Assembly: GCA_022315425.1 (NCBI GenBank)
Contig: JAIUPT010000032.1
Span: 186,001-250,000, forward strand
Source of the DNA: Pseudevernia furfuracea
Taxonomy: Eukaryota; Ascomycota; Lecanoromycetes; Lecanorales; Parmeliaceae
Direction of reading: 5' to 3'
Length of the DNA stretch: 64,000 nt
The notes below the pieces were generated by a model, which searched no databases, was not told where the DNA came from, and worked only from the letters and a program-made list of their open reading frames with translations. Shown here piece after piece: positions 45,957 through 56,710 of this stretch. The translations under genes were made by a program, and so were the position numbers. Each line of letters begins with the position of its first letter. Position 1 is the stretch's first letter.

Positions 45957-46690
45957 TTCCCCTCGGTGCGAGCCATGCGAGAGAAGGTGGTTCTCCTCGC
46001 TTGCATCGCTTACATCGCTTTACCCTCATTACCACCCCAATACCCCCCACCACTACCACCACCACCACCACCACCCCAAAGTAGTACTCTACATATGCAT
46101 ATTGAGCGCAAGACACAATCATGGATCCATCCCCTCGGCGCGACCCACGCGAGCAACCTCTTCGTTCTCCTCGCTTGCCTCGCTTCCATCGCTTCCTCCT
46201 CTACCTACATACATACATATATCAAACCCAAACCGCAAAAAACTCGTTCCCCTCCCTCGACGCAAGCCATGCGAATGAGTAACCTCCCTCATTCTCCATC
46301 GCTTCCATCGCTTCCATCGCTTCCTTCTCCTTAATCCCCCACTAACACCTCCACTACCCAAAGAAGTACCCACCTATATACATACATACCTACCTACCTA
46401 CCTACCTACCTACCCACACGGCCCTCCAACCCCAACCCCAAAAGAACCAACCCGCCCGCCCCTCGGCGCGACCCACGCGAGCAATCTCCCCCAAATTCTC
46501 CCTCGTTTGCGTCGCTTGCCCCCGCTCCCTCCTCGTAAAAATTCCCCCCAACACCATTTTCCACACTACCCCAAAACAGCGAACGCAACATGTGTGCAGA
46601 TTTTAATCCCAAGGGCGCGACCCAACGCGAGGAAGAAGGTCGTTCGTTCTCTTCCCTTCTCTTCGCTTCGCTTCGCTTGCATCGCTCATT
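45957..46690. repeat. Five diverged copies of a GC-rich, hairpin-capable repeat
   Basis: Units start near 45957, 46131, 46250, 46458 and 46608. Each begins with a core like CCCTCGGCGCGACCCACGCG, followed after 20-40 bases by repeated CGCTT (for example CTCGCTTGCCTCGCTTCC). The left part can pair with itself (CGCG … CGCG), and GCGAG pairs with CTCGC downstream. Spacing is uneven (118-210 bp) because microsatellites (CCA, CATA, CCTA) fill the gaps. The cores are far better conserved than the spacers. Confidence 0.75.
46379..46413. repeat. CATA/CCTA microsatellite
   Basis: Runs of ATAC then CTAC units, about 35 bases, between the third and fourth copies of the GC-rich repeat. Confidence 0.85.
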
Positions 46691-47266
46691 GTCTGTCGTC
46701 CGGTATCGCGATTTGCCATGTACTAGTACCACTACTCTACCCCGGTGAAACGAAGCCGTAGCTGCGGATGCAAGGAATTAGGATGGGATAGGATAGGATA
46801 GCTTAGGATGGGATAGGACGAGAATGACGGGACGGGATAGGAGTGATAGTAGGTATAGGGTGCGTGTGTACATATGCGGGTGCATACGAACGTGCGGGAA
46901 TGCATGCAGCTAGAGTATTTACATGGATGGGAAAAATAAGGTAGTTGGGGAGGGGAGGTTCGGTTCGATCGCTTTTTTCGCTTGGCTCGTCAGGGTTACG
47001 AGTTGGTGATAAGGTAAGGTACCTAGGCATGCATCCACTAGTCGGGGAGAGGTGCATGCGCCATGACGTAAGCATACTGTAGACTAAAGTACGAGAGATG
47101 TTGGCCAAGGTACTAATTGAAGGCCTTGTTTTCCGGAAAACAGCCTCTGTCTGAGAAGCCCGCTTGCAAGTTGCGTTCCGAAGAAAACAAGCAGCAGTGA
47201 CATCCCCCCCCCCCACCCCTCCTCGTGCAACTAATTAAGGATAACCGAGACGCTTCACTCCTCACC

Positions 47267-48811
47267 ATGGAGCCCGAAGTACCAGCTCCAGGCGCGCTCG
47301 CCCCAGATCTACCCAAAAACAATAACAACAACAACAAAATGCCTAAGCTATCAAACAGAGGTCTCGCAAACATCGTCCCTGACTCCATCAAAACCATCAT
47401 GAAAGCCGGTTCTTCCAACCCCTACCACCCATCCCAGAACCCCCACGGCATCGTCTCCCTCGGCGTCGCCGAAAACCGTCTCTTGCATGCGGAAATTGCA
47501 CAGCATGTCAATTCCCACATGCACGTATCGCAGCGCATGCTTACGTATGGAGATGGCTCGGTCGGATCGGATGTCTTGAGGGAGACCATTGCGAAGTTCG
47601 TTAACGATCATTTCGAACCTGTTGAGAAGATTGGGTATACGTCTGTGACGGTGTTGAATGGGGTGTCTGCGATCCTCGACTGCTTAGCTTGGTGTATCTG
47701 CGATGAGGGGGAGAGCATCTTGATCGGGAGACCATTTTATGTGGGGTTCGTGAGTGATTTTATGAATCGAGCCAAGGTTGATTTGGTGGCTGTGGCATTC
47801 GGGGAGGTGGATCCGATGAGTCTTGCTGCTGTTGCGGATTATGAGAGGGCTATGGAAGAAGCTATCAGTCGAGGGACGAAGGTTAGAGCGCTCGTGCTGT
47901 GCAGTCCGCATAATCCGCTTGCGCGGTGCTACACGCCGGAGGTACTCGAGGCGTATTTGAGGTTGTGCTCGAGGTACGGGATTCATATGATCAGTGACGA
48001 GGTCTACGCGATGTCGGTATTTCCAAACGAGGACATCCCGGATCCAGTTCCGTTTCGCTCCGTGCTCTCGCTTGAGTATAGGAAGTTGATTGATCCGTCA
48101 TTGCTGCACGTGCTGTATGGCATGAGCAAAGACTTCTGCTCAAACGGCCTAAGGATTGGCGCTTTTATCTCCACGGAAAATCCAGAATTGCACGCAGCCA
48201 TGCGCGCTGTTTCGAAATTTGCCTGGTCGTCCTCTCTAGCAGACTTGGCTTGGTCGAGCGTCCTATCAGACGAATCTTTCTTGCAGGAATACCTCCTAAA
48301 AAACACAGCTCGGCTGACGGAAGCATATAATAGATGCACATCGATATTGCGCGGGATGAACGTGCCATATCTGCCTGCAAGTAGTGGACCTTTCCTCTGG
48401 ATCAACCTGTCTACTTTCCTGTCACGTAGAACTATAGAATCCGAGCGCGACCTTGCATGGCGGATGATCAAGACGGGTGTGTGGCTGGCCACTGGGGAGG
48501 CTTACCGTTCTGAGGAGCCCGGATGGTTCAGAATGACTTTTGCGGTGCCCGAACCAGAAATGAGATTGGGCCTGGAGAGGTATGTTGAGGAGGAGATCCA
48601 AGGGTACCTTGGTAATATTTCCTGGCTGACTTTGATTCTGCAGACTTGCGCTTGCCTTGGAGCCTGCCGATGCAGTAACGGACCAAAGTCAGACATTAGG
48701 ACGTTCCTTGAAGACTTAAAGCTCGTCTCTGAGCAAGACCGGGCGCTTGATTCAGCATCGTTAACAGTCAATGTCACGCCGAATCTCTGTCGCAAAGGAG
48801 CCTATCCATGA
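47267..48811 (+). CDS. ACC-synthase-like PLP-dependent aminotransferase (class I/II)
   Basis: An uninterrupted 514-aa frame from ATG 47267. A second ATG at 47339 (MPKLSNRGLAN) follows an Asn-run and is an equally good start. Marks: GIVSLGVAENRLL, the PLP-contacting segments VLNGVSAILDCLAWCIC and ESILIGRPFY, VLCSPHNPLARCY (N-P pair), MISDEVYA (Asp and Tyr to the cofactor) and LYGMSKDFCSNGLRIG, with the Lys that forms the aldimine. This set is typical of fungal 1-aminocyclopropane-1-carboxylate synthase-like proteins. Ethylene-type ACC activity is proven for few of them; many are simple transaminases or act in secondary metabolism. The last 65 residues after YVEEEIQG do not look like family and include a Cys-rich patch; the true end may be earlier through an unseen intron. 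The gene runs tail to tail with the Zn2Cys6 regulator, 136 bp apart. Confidence 0.85.
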   Translation: MEPEVPAPGALAPDLPKNNNNNNKMPKLSNRGLANIVPDSIKTIMKAGSSNPYHPSQNPHGIVSLGVAENRLLHAEIAQHVNSHMHVSQRMLTYGDGSVGSDVLRETIAKFVNDHFEPVEKIGYTSVTVLNGVSAILDCLAWCICDEGESILIGRPFYVGFVSDFMNRAKVDLVAVAFGEVDPMSLAAVADYERAMEEAISRGTKVRALVLCSPHNPLARCYTPEVLEAYLRLCSRYGIHMISDEVYAMSVFPNEDIPDPVPFRSVLSLEYRKLIDPSLLHVLYGMSKDFCSNGLRIGAFISTENPELHAAMRAVSKFAWSSSLADLAWSSVLSDESFLQEYLLKNTARLTEAYNRCTSILRGMNVPYLPASSGPFLWINLSTFLSRRTIESERDLAWRMIKTGVWLATGEAYRSEEPGWFRMTFAVPEPEMRLGLERYVEEEIQGYLGNISWLTLILQTCACLGACRCSNGPKSDIRTFLEDLKLVSEQDRALDSASLTVNVTPNLCRKGAYP

Positions 48812-48947
48812 CTCGGCGCTGTTGAAGCTTGCGGATATCAGCCTGATGGTTCCAAGGTACAATGTTGCGGTCTGCGGGGCCAGCAAGTGATTGGAGACCC
48901 AAAGATGCAGAATACCTCGACAGACATGTACACTGAAACTGCTTCGT

Positions 48948-50808
48948 TCATTCAGACGACGTTGGTGAGGACGAATCCTCCAAATAGAGCAAAGAATGCC
49001 ACCCCCCCTCTACCTTCTGGCGCCAAGGAACCCTCGTATTGACATCTTTGTAAGCCTCACATTCGTAGTCAATTTCTTCCTGTATCCGATCACCATCTTC
49101 ATCTTGCATCCACGTCGCTCTTGCGACTATTCTGAAGTCCTCTTCCGCATACTCATGCAGGTAAACGGCTTCCAGGACAGGAGAGTCTGCGCCAACTGTG
49201 ATGAGCAAGGGCACCATGTCGAAGTGGCCCACACCATTGGGGAAGCTGGCCTGGAAATGAGCTCTAACTTGCGACATGATGTCCAGGACATTGGCGAAGG
49301 TGTGCCCGGGGTATAAACCCTGCGGGCCGATCTGTTTCAGCTTCGCAATCGTCCACTGTCGCCAAGCTTCAGGGATGGCTCGCCGGCCACCCCAGTAAAG
49401 TAGCGGTAAAAGCGCATGATCGACTAGCTTCCTAGGGTGGGTGTTCTCTCGGCCGGGCGGAGGGTACAAGAATTCCGCTATACGGAGATTTGCATAAACA
49501 TAGTAGCACATTGCGGATTTGTATCGCAACGGATCGACTTCGGCGTGGTAAAGGAGCGATGAAGTACAGGCCATATAGGTGTTGTATGTGGCGACATTCA
49601 TAGCTGCCACGGAAGATGTGAAGTGGAGGGGTGCTGGCGGCAAGGGGAATTGCTCATCGGCCGGAGGGGTTCCATCCGAAAGTTCGGAGGGTGGACCTGA
49701 AGGTGGCGATGGAGTATCGTCTGAAGAGACAAAGGACGAGAAGGTTTTCGTAGATCGAGCCTTCCACCCCCTAAGGTCCTCCTGAAATTGCAAGATCCGG
49801 CTACTATCCGACACACCGGCCGAGCCATACCAAGGGCCCCAGATGATCCTATCCGACTTGTTGAAACTTGAAATGAGTCTGAGTAACTCATCCCTCTCGC
49901 TACATTTAGTCTCCGAGACTTCAGGTGGAGGCAGTATCACTGATTCTACATCATTCTTGAGATTACTTGGAGGTGCACTCTCGATGAGGCGTTTCCTGGT
50001 AGTATCCTGTATGGAGGTCTGTGCATATGGCACGAGGACCTGGGCTTGGAAGTCGAGACTCACAATGGAACGGAGAAGGGAGTGGATTTGATAGCCGTCT
50101 AGATGAGATTGGTTACGAACATGGGCTTCGAATACCTGGATGGCGGCCCAGAGATTGCGGAACAAGCCAACAGAGCCACCAATGAAGCACTGACTTCATT
50201 AGCATGGCGGTCTTTGTCAACTGAGATTGACACTAGTAATATGTGCATACCTCAAAGTAAGAAAATAGCGTCAGGGTAGCTAATACTTGAATTGGCTTCA
50301 AGGACCCCGCGTTGCTGTCCTTCGATAACAGTTTAATAGCTTGCTGATAATTCTGCAACGCGAACGTCCTTAGCGCGGCCGAAGAAGGTCGTCCACAGCT
50401 CGCATCTGTAGACGTTTTGTGCATCGCGGCGAGCGAGATCATAGCATGATAAACATAGTCAGTAGACCAAGACATCCTTGCAACATCCTCTCGCCAGAAC
50501 CGCTGACGGGTGCCGCCGCTAATTGCATAGACAGTTTGTGTAATGAACTGGTGGTAGAATGGCAGGGCTACGTTCCCCGCATTGAGTAGGGCATCATTTC
50601 CTATGTCGAGAGGACCCGCTGAGTAAATGGACATTCTCCTTTCGAGCGTCTTTTCTGGGACATTGGCACATAGCACTTTCTTGGCGGGGTAACCTTCGCA
50701 GTGGACGTTGGCTGACTTGCATCGCTGGCATTCTGGTTTAGCTTCGTCACATTTGACACGCCGTTTGCGACACGAGAAGCAGCCGGTCTTTGCCCGCTTC
50801 TGTGGCAT
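48948..50808 (-). CDS. Zn(II)2Cys6 transcription factor
   Basis: Exons 50808-50251 and 50189-48948 (61-nt intron, GTATGC..GTCAG) give 599 aa. The binuclear zinc cluster is at residues 10-37: C10-x2-C13-x6-C20-x6-C27-x2-C30-x6-C37 with the basic RKRRVK loop. Then comes the fungal-specific region with FYHQFITQTV, WSTDYVYHAMISLAAMHK and QNYQQAIKLLSK, the pattern of the DUF3468-type family in fungal regulators. The C-terminal half has WGPWYGSAG, NVATYNTYMACTSSLLY and a final acidic, aromatic stretch. It should act in the nucleus on CGG-type sites. No autoregulatory site can be proven from sequence. Its closest neighbour is the aminotransferase, tail to tail. Confidence 0.88.
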
Positions 50809-51502
50809 GACGTTTTTGGGCCCAAGGATAGAAGCGGTGAGCTGCAGATTTCCCAACAGGGATGTCCTCACGGAGATACTCCACCGGGATTGATTAGGAT
50901 TGGCTGGTAAGCCTTGAGAGGCGCAAATTGGCACAGGGGCTAAGACGCATGTACGAGGAGAAGCCTAGGTGCGTGTCCTTGGAAGGCGCATAATGATAAA
51001 TTATTGAGAGGACAATCAAAGGTGGTGGAAGACTGGGATGGTTGGACGTTGGAAATATTAGATGCCACTTGCCAGCCATGTTGGAGACGCTAGTATTATC
51101 CCTGCATTGGCGAGATAGGCGACGCTAGCCGGGGGGACATGTCATTGCCAAGCATCTCCGCTCTCAGCCTTTTTGCCGGGTCGATCATCCTCAGGTATCC
51201 TTTCGCATAGCTCGTGTATCTCGTATGGCTCGCACCGATTTTGAGCTATCCTTCCACGGTTCCACCTTCTTGCGACATAACACATCTCGCTGACGATGTG
51301 TTGGCAATGCACTTCATCAATCTGATTGATTTTACCGGCTCATAAACTAGCACAAACTTTACGTAATCTAATCTCAACTCAGTCCTACAAGCTTCAGATA
51401 TAAGATCGTTTGATCTACTTTTTCCTAACCTTCTCGTTCCTCTCTCCACACCATTCCAATCTCTGACCCATCCCATTTCTCAGTCTTCGGACCCTCCCAG
51501 CC
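50809..51502. promoter_or_regulatory. Divergent promoter region of the Zn2Cys6 regulator and the GFA gene
   Basis: 694 bp separate two starts that read away from each other, so both promoters are here. No TATA box stands out. The pyrimidine-rich tract just before 51503 (TTTTTCCTAACCTTCTCG) is typical of fungal leaders. Confidence 0.45.
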
Positions 51503-51949
51503 ATGGGCTCCACCGAAGAACCCAAACTAACTGGCCGCTGCCAATGCGGCAAAGTCACCTACTCCATTACCTCAGAACCGCACTCCCTGAATGTCTGCCA
51601 CTGTCATGAGTGTCAACGGCAATCCGGATCCGCCTTCGCCCTCACACTCGTCGTCCCGTCATCCGGCGTGCAACTCTCACCATCATCCCAAAAACATATC
51701 AGCCACTTCGAACGCAAAAGCGACTCCGGAGGAATTCGTGGCGGTATCTTTTGCACCGATTGCGGTGTGCGGATTTACCATAACAATCCAAAGGCGCCGC
51801 AGTGGATTAGCATCAAAGCGGGAACGCTGGATCAGAAGGTGGACTTTAGCGATGCGACGCACATTTGGACGAAAAGGAAGTTGGAGGGGGTGGCGGTTCC
51901 CGAGGGGGTGGAGGCTTGGGAGGAGGAGCCGGATGATGGGGTTGTGTGA
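51503..51949 (+). CDS. GFA/CENP-V domain protein (zinc-binding, Gfa-like)
   Basis: An uninterrupted 148-aa frame; ATG 51503 has a CCATGG context. The zinc-binding sets of the GFA fold are complete: C13-x-C15 (GRCQCGKVTY), C32-x-C34-x2-C37 (CHCHECQRQSG) and CTDC at about 84-87 with GVRIYHNNP. Two Zn ions are expected. Family members include glutathione-dependent formaldehyde-activating enzymes and many uncharacterised fungal proteins of this length; formaldehyde activity is not predictable. It may also bind small thiol adducts. The protein ends in an acidic tail. The start codon is 694 bp from the divergent Zn2Cys6 regulator. Confidence 0.9.
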   Translation: MGSTEEPKLTGRCQCGKVTYSITSEPHSLNVCHCHECQRQSGSAFALTLVVPSSGVQLSPSSQKHISHFERKSDSGGIRGGIFCTDCGVRIYHNNPKAPQWISIKAGTLDQKVDFSDATHIWTKRKLEGVAVPEGVEAWEEEPDDGVV

Positions 51950-52101
51950 TGGTCCTTCAAACGCGAGGATTCACCCGATTATTGATGCCCAAAAGCATAT
52001 GAAAATTGAAAAGGCCCGGCGCGACCTATCGTTAGCGTCTTCCCCTGTCGATATGCAAAAGTCTGATGTTTTATGGCGCAAAAACCGAGCCTTTTCATTG
52101 C

Positions 52102-52388
52102 TTAAGTATCCACTTTGGTATCACCAGCCTCCGGCACAGTAACAGTAATACCATTGCCCCCAACTCCAGCGTGCAAATATACTTTGCTGATCCCAATAGA
52201 AGAATACTGAATATTGCGAATAGCTGAGATGGGCTGAGTATCAGGATCGCCGGTTCCTAATTCCCCGTTCGCTAGAACGAACGCCAAATAACCGAGCGGA
52301 GGAGGTGTATCTGAGTGACATTATCCGTGCTCTGTATGTAAACTTGTCTGTACGCACCTAAGCGCTTCAGATTGGAATCAGTTGCCAT
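52102..52388 (-). CDS. Small two-exon protein (79 aa) of unknown function
   Basis: Exons 52388-52358 and 52310-52102 (47-nt intron, GTGCGT..CTCAG) join to MATDSNLKRLDTPPPLGYLAFVLANGELG… The end is SKVYLHAGVGGNGITVTVPEAGDTKVDT. There is no signal peptide or TM helix. The splice repairs the frame exactly and exon 1 lacks any stop. The Gly-rich beta-strand end (GVGGNGITVTVPEAG) suggests a compact beta-fold. Similar short proteins appear, as I recall, in several copies in Leotiomycetes genomes. Function unknown; it could be missed by automatic annotation because exon 1 is only 31 nt. Confidence 0.65.
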
Positions 52389-53376
52389 TTCTTGTGTTGA
52401 AGACTATGCTATCCTCACCCAGCTCCAGGATCTCAGGCGTTCTTCCACGGGGTTCCCAAGGATCAAAGCATGCCTCGTAACACACTCCGTGGCTCGGCAT
52501 CCGCTTCACGAAATGGAAGAGGTCCCCCAATCGAGATTACTGTCATCCAGGAATGGTAGACTAGATGTATGGGCAGGAGCAGAGGAGGGTGGTGAGGATG
52601 GCGTAAGCATAGCTATACTAGTTGGGGGTGAGAGGTTTCTGCATTAAGAGAGGGTTCAGAGAAATCATGTTAGCGCAAAGGTGAGTCACTAAGGTAAGAC
52701 AGAGAAGGCCAGTGTAGGTTAAAGACTGAAAATAGCTCGACGCCGACTGGACTGTACGTGAGATTTATTTTGAGAACAGACGTGAAGTGCAAGACATCGT
52801 TTCGAAATTAGAGTCACTGTCAGGCTAAATCTTATTCGCGTAGGTTTTTATGGGTATCGACCTGAATGAATCGGCTCTTTCTGTCAAAAAATGTTTAACA
52901 ACAAGAATCAAACGCTCGAAAAGCAATTCTATTGTAGGTATTGTAACGATCGTTTAGGAAGACTTCACGGACCACTTTTTTCTGGCAACACATACACATT
53001 GTAGGACGGATTTCAACAACTTTATCAACAATCTTCGGCCTTCATGTTTGACTTTTGCTCCATTCTCTTACGAACGAGTTGAAGAGCATGTTGATGACTG
53101 TGCCGATTGTGGGTTCTAATGAAATATAGCCCTTTCAATGCCAGCTCGTGATAGCTCTTTCCTACGGGAGTCAAGGATTACAATAAAGAACCCGATGAAT
53201 TTTTGCTGGATACCCCGAAGAAGCTGGCAACTACCTATTTTATGACCCAGATCATGTGGTATTCGTCAATTTCTTCCCTCAAAAAGCCTCGAAGTCGCCT
53301 GCTTTATCACCCAAATCACTCGGCACTCGTGTATCGTTTTGCAGATCGTACCGAATTCGTGCATACTTTCCCCCAC
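52389..53376. other. Intergenic, no supported gene
   Basis: AT-rich with only short frames. It lies between the promoter of the 79-aa gene and the 3' end of the OMA1-like relic. Confidence 0.5.
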
Positions 53377-54941
53377 TCACTCTACATTCGTCCGTGCCTC
53401 TTCCCCGTTGAGTCGTCGAGATTCATCTCTTTTTCTAGCAAACTCATGCCATCTACGTTGCATGGCTGCCACACGTCGAGATAGCGTGACTTCCTGGCCG
53501 GTAGCACTTGAAACGCCTCCCACAATGTCGTGGATTTCCGGTATCCATTTCTCAATCTGCGTGACTCTTGACGCTGACTTGTTGTAGCACAATTGTTAGC
53601 GTTCAGGCATGAAAAAATAGGTAGACTAAGGGTTGGGCAAGTGGACTCGAGAGCTTCAGGACCGAGCACCTGGTGACCCACACATTTTTGGCATGATGCC
53701 TGCAGTCTCTGATTTACGGGACCCGAATTCCGAACAGCAACGAGTTGAGGGCTCAAATAGTACAAGAAAGGCGACTGAAACTTACATGAGGATGCCACGA
53801 CATGAACTGTGGCGTTTGCCTGATCTTTTTCTTTGCAACGCTCTGTAGCTCCTCTTCCCACTTATTGACCTTTGTCCAGAGACTAACGGCGCCCTGTGGG
53901 TCGAAACCCGCATCTGCCATTAACAAAAGACCCATATAGTCCGCCTCTCGTTCTCTGACTCTGGAAAGACGGAACGAATACAACCCGGATGCCACGATAG
54001 GAGCGGCAAAAATGATGCCCTCCGACTTAACTGTCATCAAGAGCAGAAACCAAGAAAATGGTTTTGTGAAATACTTGTCAACTAGTCTGATGCAGTTTTG
54101 TTCCAAGATATGGCCCGCGATAAGGTGAGCGACTTAGTTTCCCAAGATGGCAGCCAATTCGTCGTCGTTGCTAATTACGTGATAGAAGAAGCCGGTGGTG
54201 ATCAAAACGAGGCCGGACCCATAGACGCTAGCGAAATCTTCATCTGGGAAAGACTCAGTTTGAAACAAACAATGGAGGTCAGATTGAGACATAAGCCTCC
54301 GCCAACTGAAGAGCAGCCGGGTACGATCTTGGAGAGTACCTACATGGTTCATTGATGACACAAATCTCCCAAGCTATATCGTCCAGACCACTGGCCTTTA
54401 CCAAACGATTGAACACTGCTTCAACTTTTTGAAGTCTAGGATAGTCACTCCTTACAAAGAAGCTCTCCTCTTTTTGTCGTAGCTCTTCTCTCGCTCGGCG
54501 ATCCATTTCATCCAGCTCCATCAGCGTGGATCGTGACAACCAGCTGACGCGTTTCCTGCCAGTAATAGGCACCCGATCCAAAATAAAGAAATAGATAAAG
54601 AATGACCCAGAAACAAAAAAAAAAAAGACACCATGCACAGTCACTCTATGCGAGAGACTTTCAGCATAGCGGGCTTGCCATCTAGATTTCCACCGCACAG
54701 CTATTTTGGCAAAAACATATGTCCAGTCTGAATCATTCGACTTAATTGGGGATTGTGGAGCGCTGGCAACGGCTTTCGAGGAGCCATTCTTCGATCGAGG
54801 CTTGGGCATTGGATTGGGACCTGGACCTGGCAAGAGCGCTCGTAAGAACGGTGAGATGGAGAACCTTGCGCTCTGCATGTGAACACAGCGAGGAACGTGC
54901 CGCCACCGAGCCAAGTTTGAAACCCCTGCCCTAATTGCCAT
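53377..54941 (-). pseudogene. OMA1-like M48 metallopeptidase with its HEXXH motif destroyed
   Basis: Exons 54941-54344, 54243-53786 and 53577-53377 fit in phase (introns 100 and 208 nt) for 419 codons. The N-terminus is basic and Arg-rich with Ser (MAIRAGVSNLARWRHVPRC), as in mitochondrial import sequences, and a TM helix follows (VFFFFVSGSFFIYFFIL). The M48 core shows DDELAAILG, then AAC TAA GTC GCT CAC where HEVAH (CAC GAA …) is expected. So codon 236 is a stop and the first His is Asn. The frame then continues as LIAGHILEQN and, later, REREADYMGLLLMADAGFDP, with the third zinc ligand Glu, and IEKWIPE. OMA1 is an inner-membrane protease in mitochondrial stress response. This copy cannot be active. 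It may be a second paralog, since OMA1 is usually single and essential for stress. Confidence 0.8.
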
Positions 54942-55989
54942 AACGGCAACCTAATGCAAAAGCTGAAGCTGTACATCGGTTGGGAAAGACGTTCGTCGAG
55001 TTTCAACAGACGACCCGCGCGAGGTTGGGATCACAGCAGAAGGAGACGTCGCCGCTTTAATACCCTTCTAACTTACATGAGCAGAAAAAGATGGGGAGGT
55101 GTCTCGGAAATATCCGGTGTAAGTTATGCGCGTCGCAGATCTGCTGGGACATGCATGTTCCGATGCAAGGGGGCGAGGTTTTTTAAAATTTAAAATTTAA
55201 AGTGACTTGCAGGCGCCTGAACCCTGCACGATCCAGCGACAAAAGCCAATCATCTATGTTCTTCCTCTTTCTCATTCTCGCATGACCCACACTTGAATCG
55301 AGCATGCAATGCAGAAGCAACGGATTGCTGCTGAGTCGCTCACGGCACAGGTTTGGCTGTTCCAATGAACAGAACACTAGATTCTTTACACCTTCATCGT
55401 CTTGCCCGGCCCTAAGCCTTTAGGAATCGTCGTCCCACCAAATATTCCCGCTAAGCGCCAAAAGATTCCAAGCAAGCAGGATGAAAAAAGCCTGCCAGAT
55501 GGTTCGGATTGGAAAACGACAGTCTTTGGAACTGTCATGGACCGACTGCTCATATCAACCTAGGGGAACTTGAGATGTTCGTCAGTGTAGTGTCCACATC
55601 TATGCATACCTCCTGCTCGATCCTCCTACCCGTCTTAGCAACGAGATACCGAGCATGGATTGTACGACCAACCTAGCAACTTGGATTAGCAGCTAGCCTT
55701 CGACACTGGCTACTTCTGAGAAAACTGGTAATAATTTAAGGCTTCTACTCTGACTTCTGGTGAGGAGAGTGTCTCTTATATCGCTTAGGGTCCTGGATAG
55801 AAGGTCCGGTACTGAAACCACGCAGTAATAGATCTTCGTGTCAATGAATGCAGGTGTATTCCAATCTCTCCATATTCTCCTCAGTCATGGCTTCGCCCTT
55901 CGTGATCCCACCCACAAAGACCTTACCCACGAGCTTATGCCCCCCTTCTATACGCTGCCGGAGCACGACAGGGACTCGGCAGCCGAGGA
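54942..55989. other. Intergenic, no supported gene
   Basis: Contains an A/T palindrome (TTTAAAATTTAAAATTTAAA) at about 55184-55200. Otherwise only short frames, between the OMA1-like promoter and the HET relic. Confidence 0.5.
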
Positions 55990-56710
55990 GGAGACAGATC
56001 TTATCTCACTTCCTCGCATCGTGAGGCGCCATGCCGATGTAACCCTCATGTGTGAATAGAAGCCTTTTGTGTAATGTGGCTGACCCAATTTGCTCTAAGA
56101 ACGTCAACTCTATGTTCGTCAAATCGTTCATGCCCCTCTCTGGCCCGGTCGGAAATCGCGAGACACAACGGACACGCGGCTGCGTCCATTGGCTGACGAT
56201 AGAGAATAGACCGCCTTGATTATGTATTCCCAAGTTGTGTATCGTGAACCGCGTCGGACCCAGACCTTTCTAGAGAACACGACCTCTTCGAAACTTGTGC
56301 CCAGTAAGGTCTGCTGAAGAGTAGCCAAAGAGCATTCCAATGAGGGCTAGGTTCTTGGTCCTCCGAAGGTCTGTAGAGTCGCGTCAAAGCTTCCTCATAA
56401 TGTCGTGATAGGTCATCGTCGGTTCTAGATAAGATCTGGATCAGGTCAAACGCAAGAGAGCTTTCCTCAGCCTCTACCCCAAGCCAGGATATAGTTTCGG
56501 AAGCATTTTTATAGATATCTCCCAAAACAATACGACAAGCCCTTGAAAAGAGGGCGGCTGACCAAGGGAGGCATGGTCAACGGTACAGCAGACTATCGCT
56601 GCCCCGTGGGAAGAAATATGTTCAAGTCGACAACCTGCCGCAGTCAATTTGCTATCCACATTTTGTACCGTGAGGAGTCGTATCCTGACAATCGAAGACA
56701 TAAAGGGAAG
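55990..56710 (-). pseudogene. HET-domain protein relic
   Basis: The segment GDIYKNASETISWLGVEAEESSLAFDLIQ on the minus strand (about 56525-56430) is the central signature of the HET domain. WNALWLLFSRPYWAQV follows. Then the register changes to EEVVFSRKVWVRRGSRYTTWEYIIKA (about 56290-56220) and stops soon. The upstream part of the domain cannot be read in one frame. HET proteins trigger cell death in heterokaryon incompatibility. This one has at least one frameshift and lacks both ends. Confidence 0.65.

Larger units (their letters stand above)
45815..47266. other. Repeat-rich intergenic region
   Basis: Contains the dispersed hairpin-capable repeat family (45957-46690), CCA and CCTA microsatellites and GGATAGGATAG-type G-rich repeats (46789-46860). 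The promoter of the aminotransferase is at the right, with a C-run at 47207-47219. No gene was recognised. Confidence 0.5.

Noticed and set aside
45957..46690. CRISPR-like array
   Set aside because: Repeat units differ in length, spacers are microsatellites, no cas gene is present and the DNA is eukaryotic.
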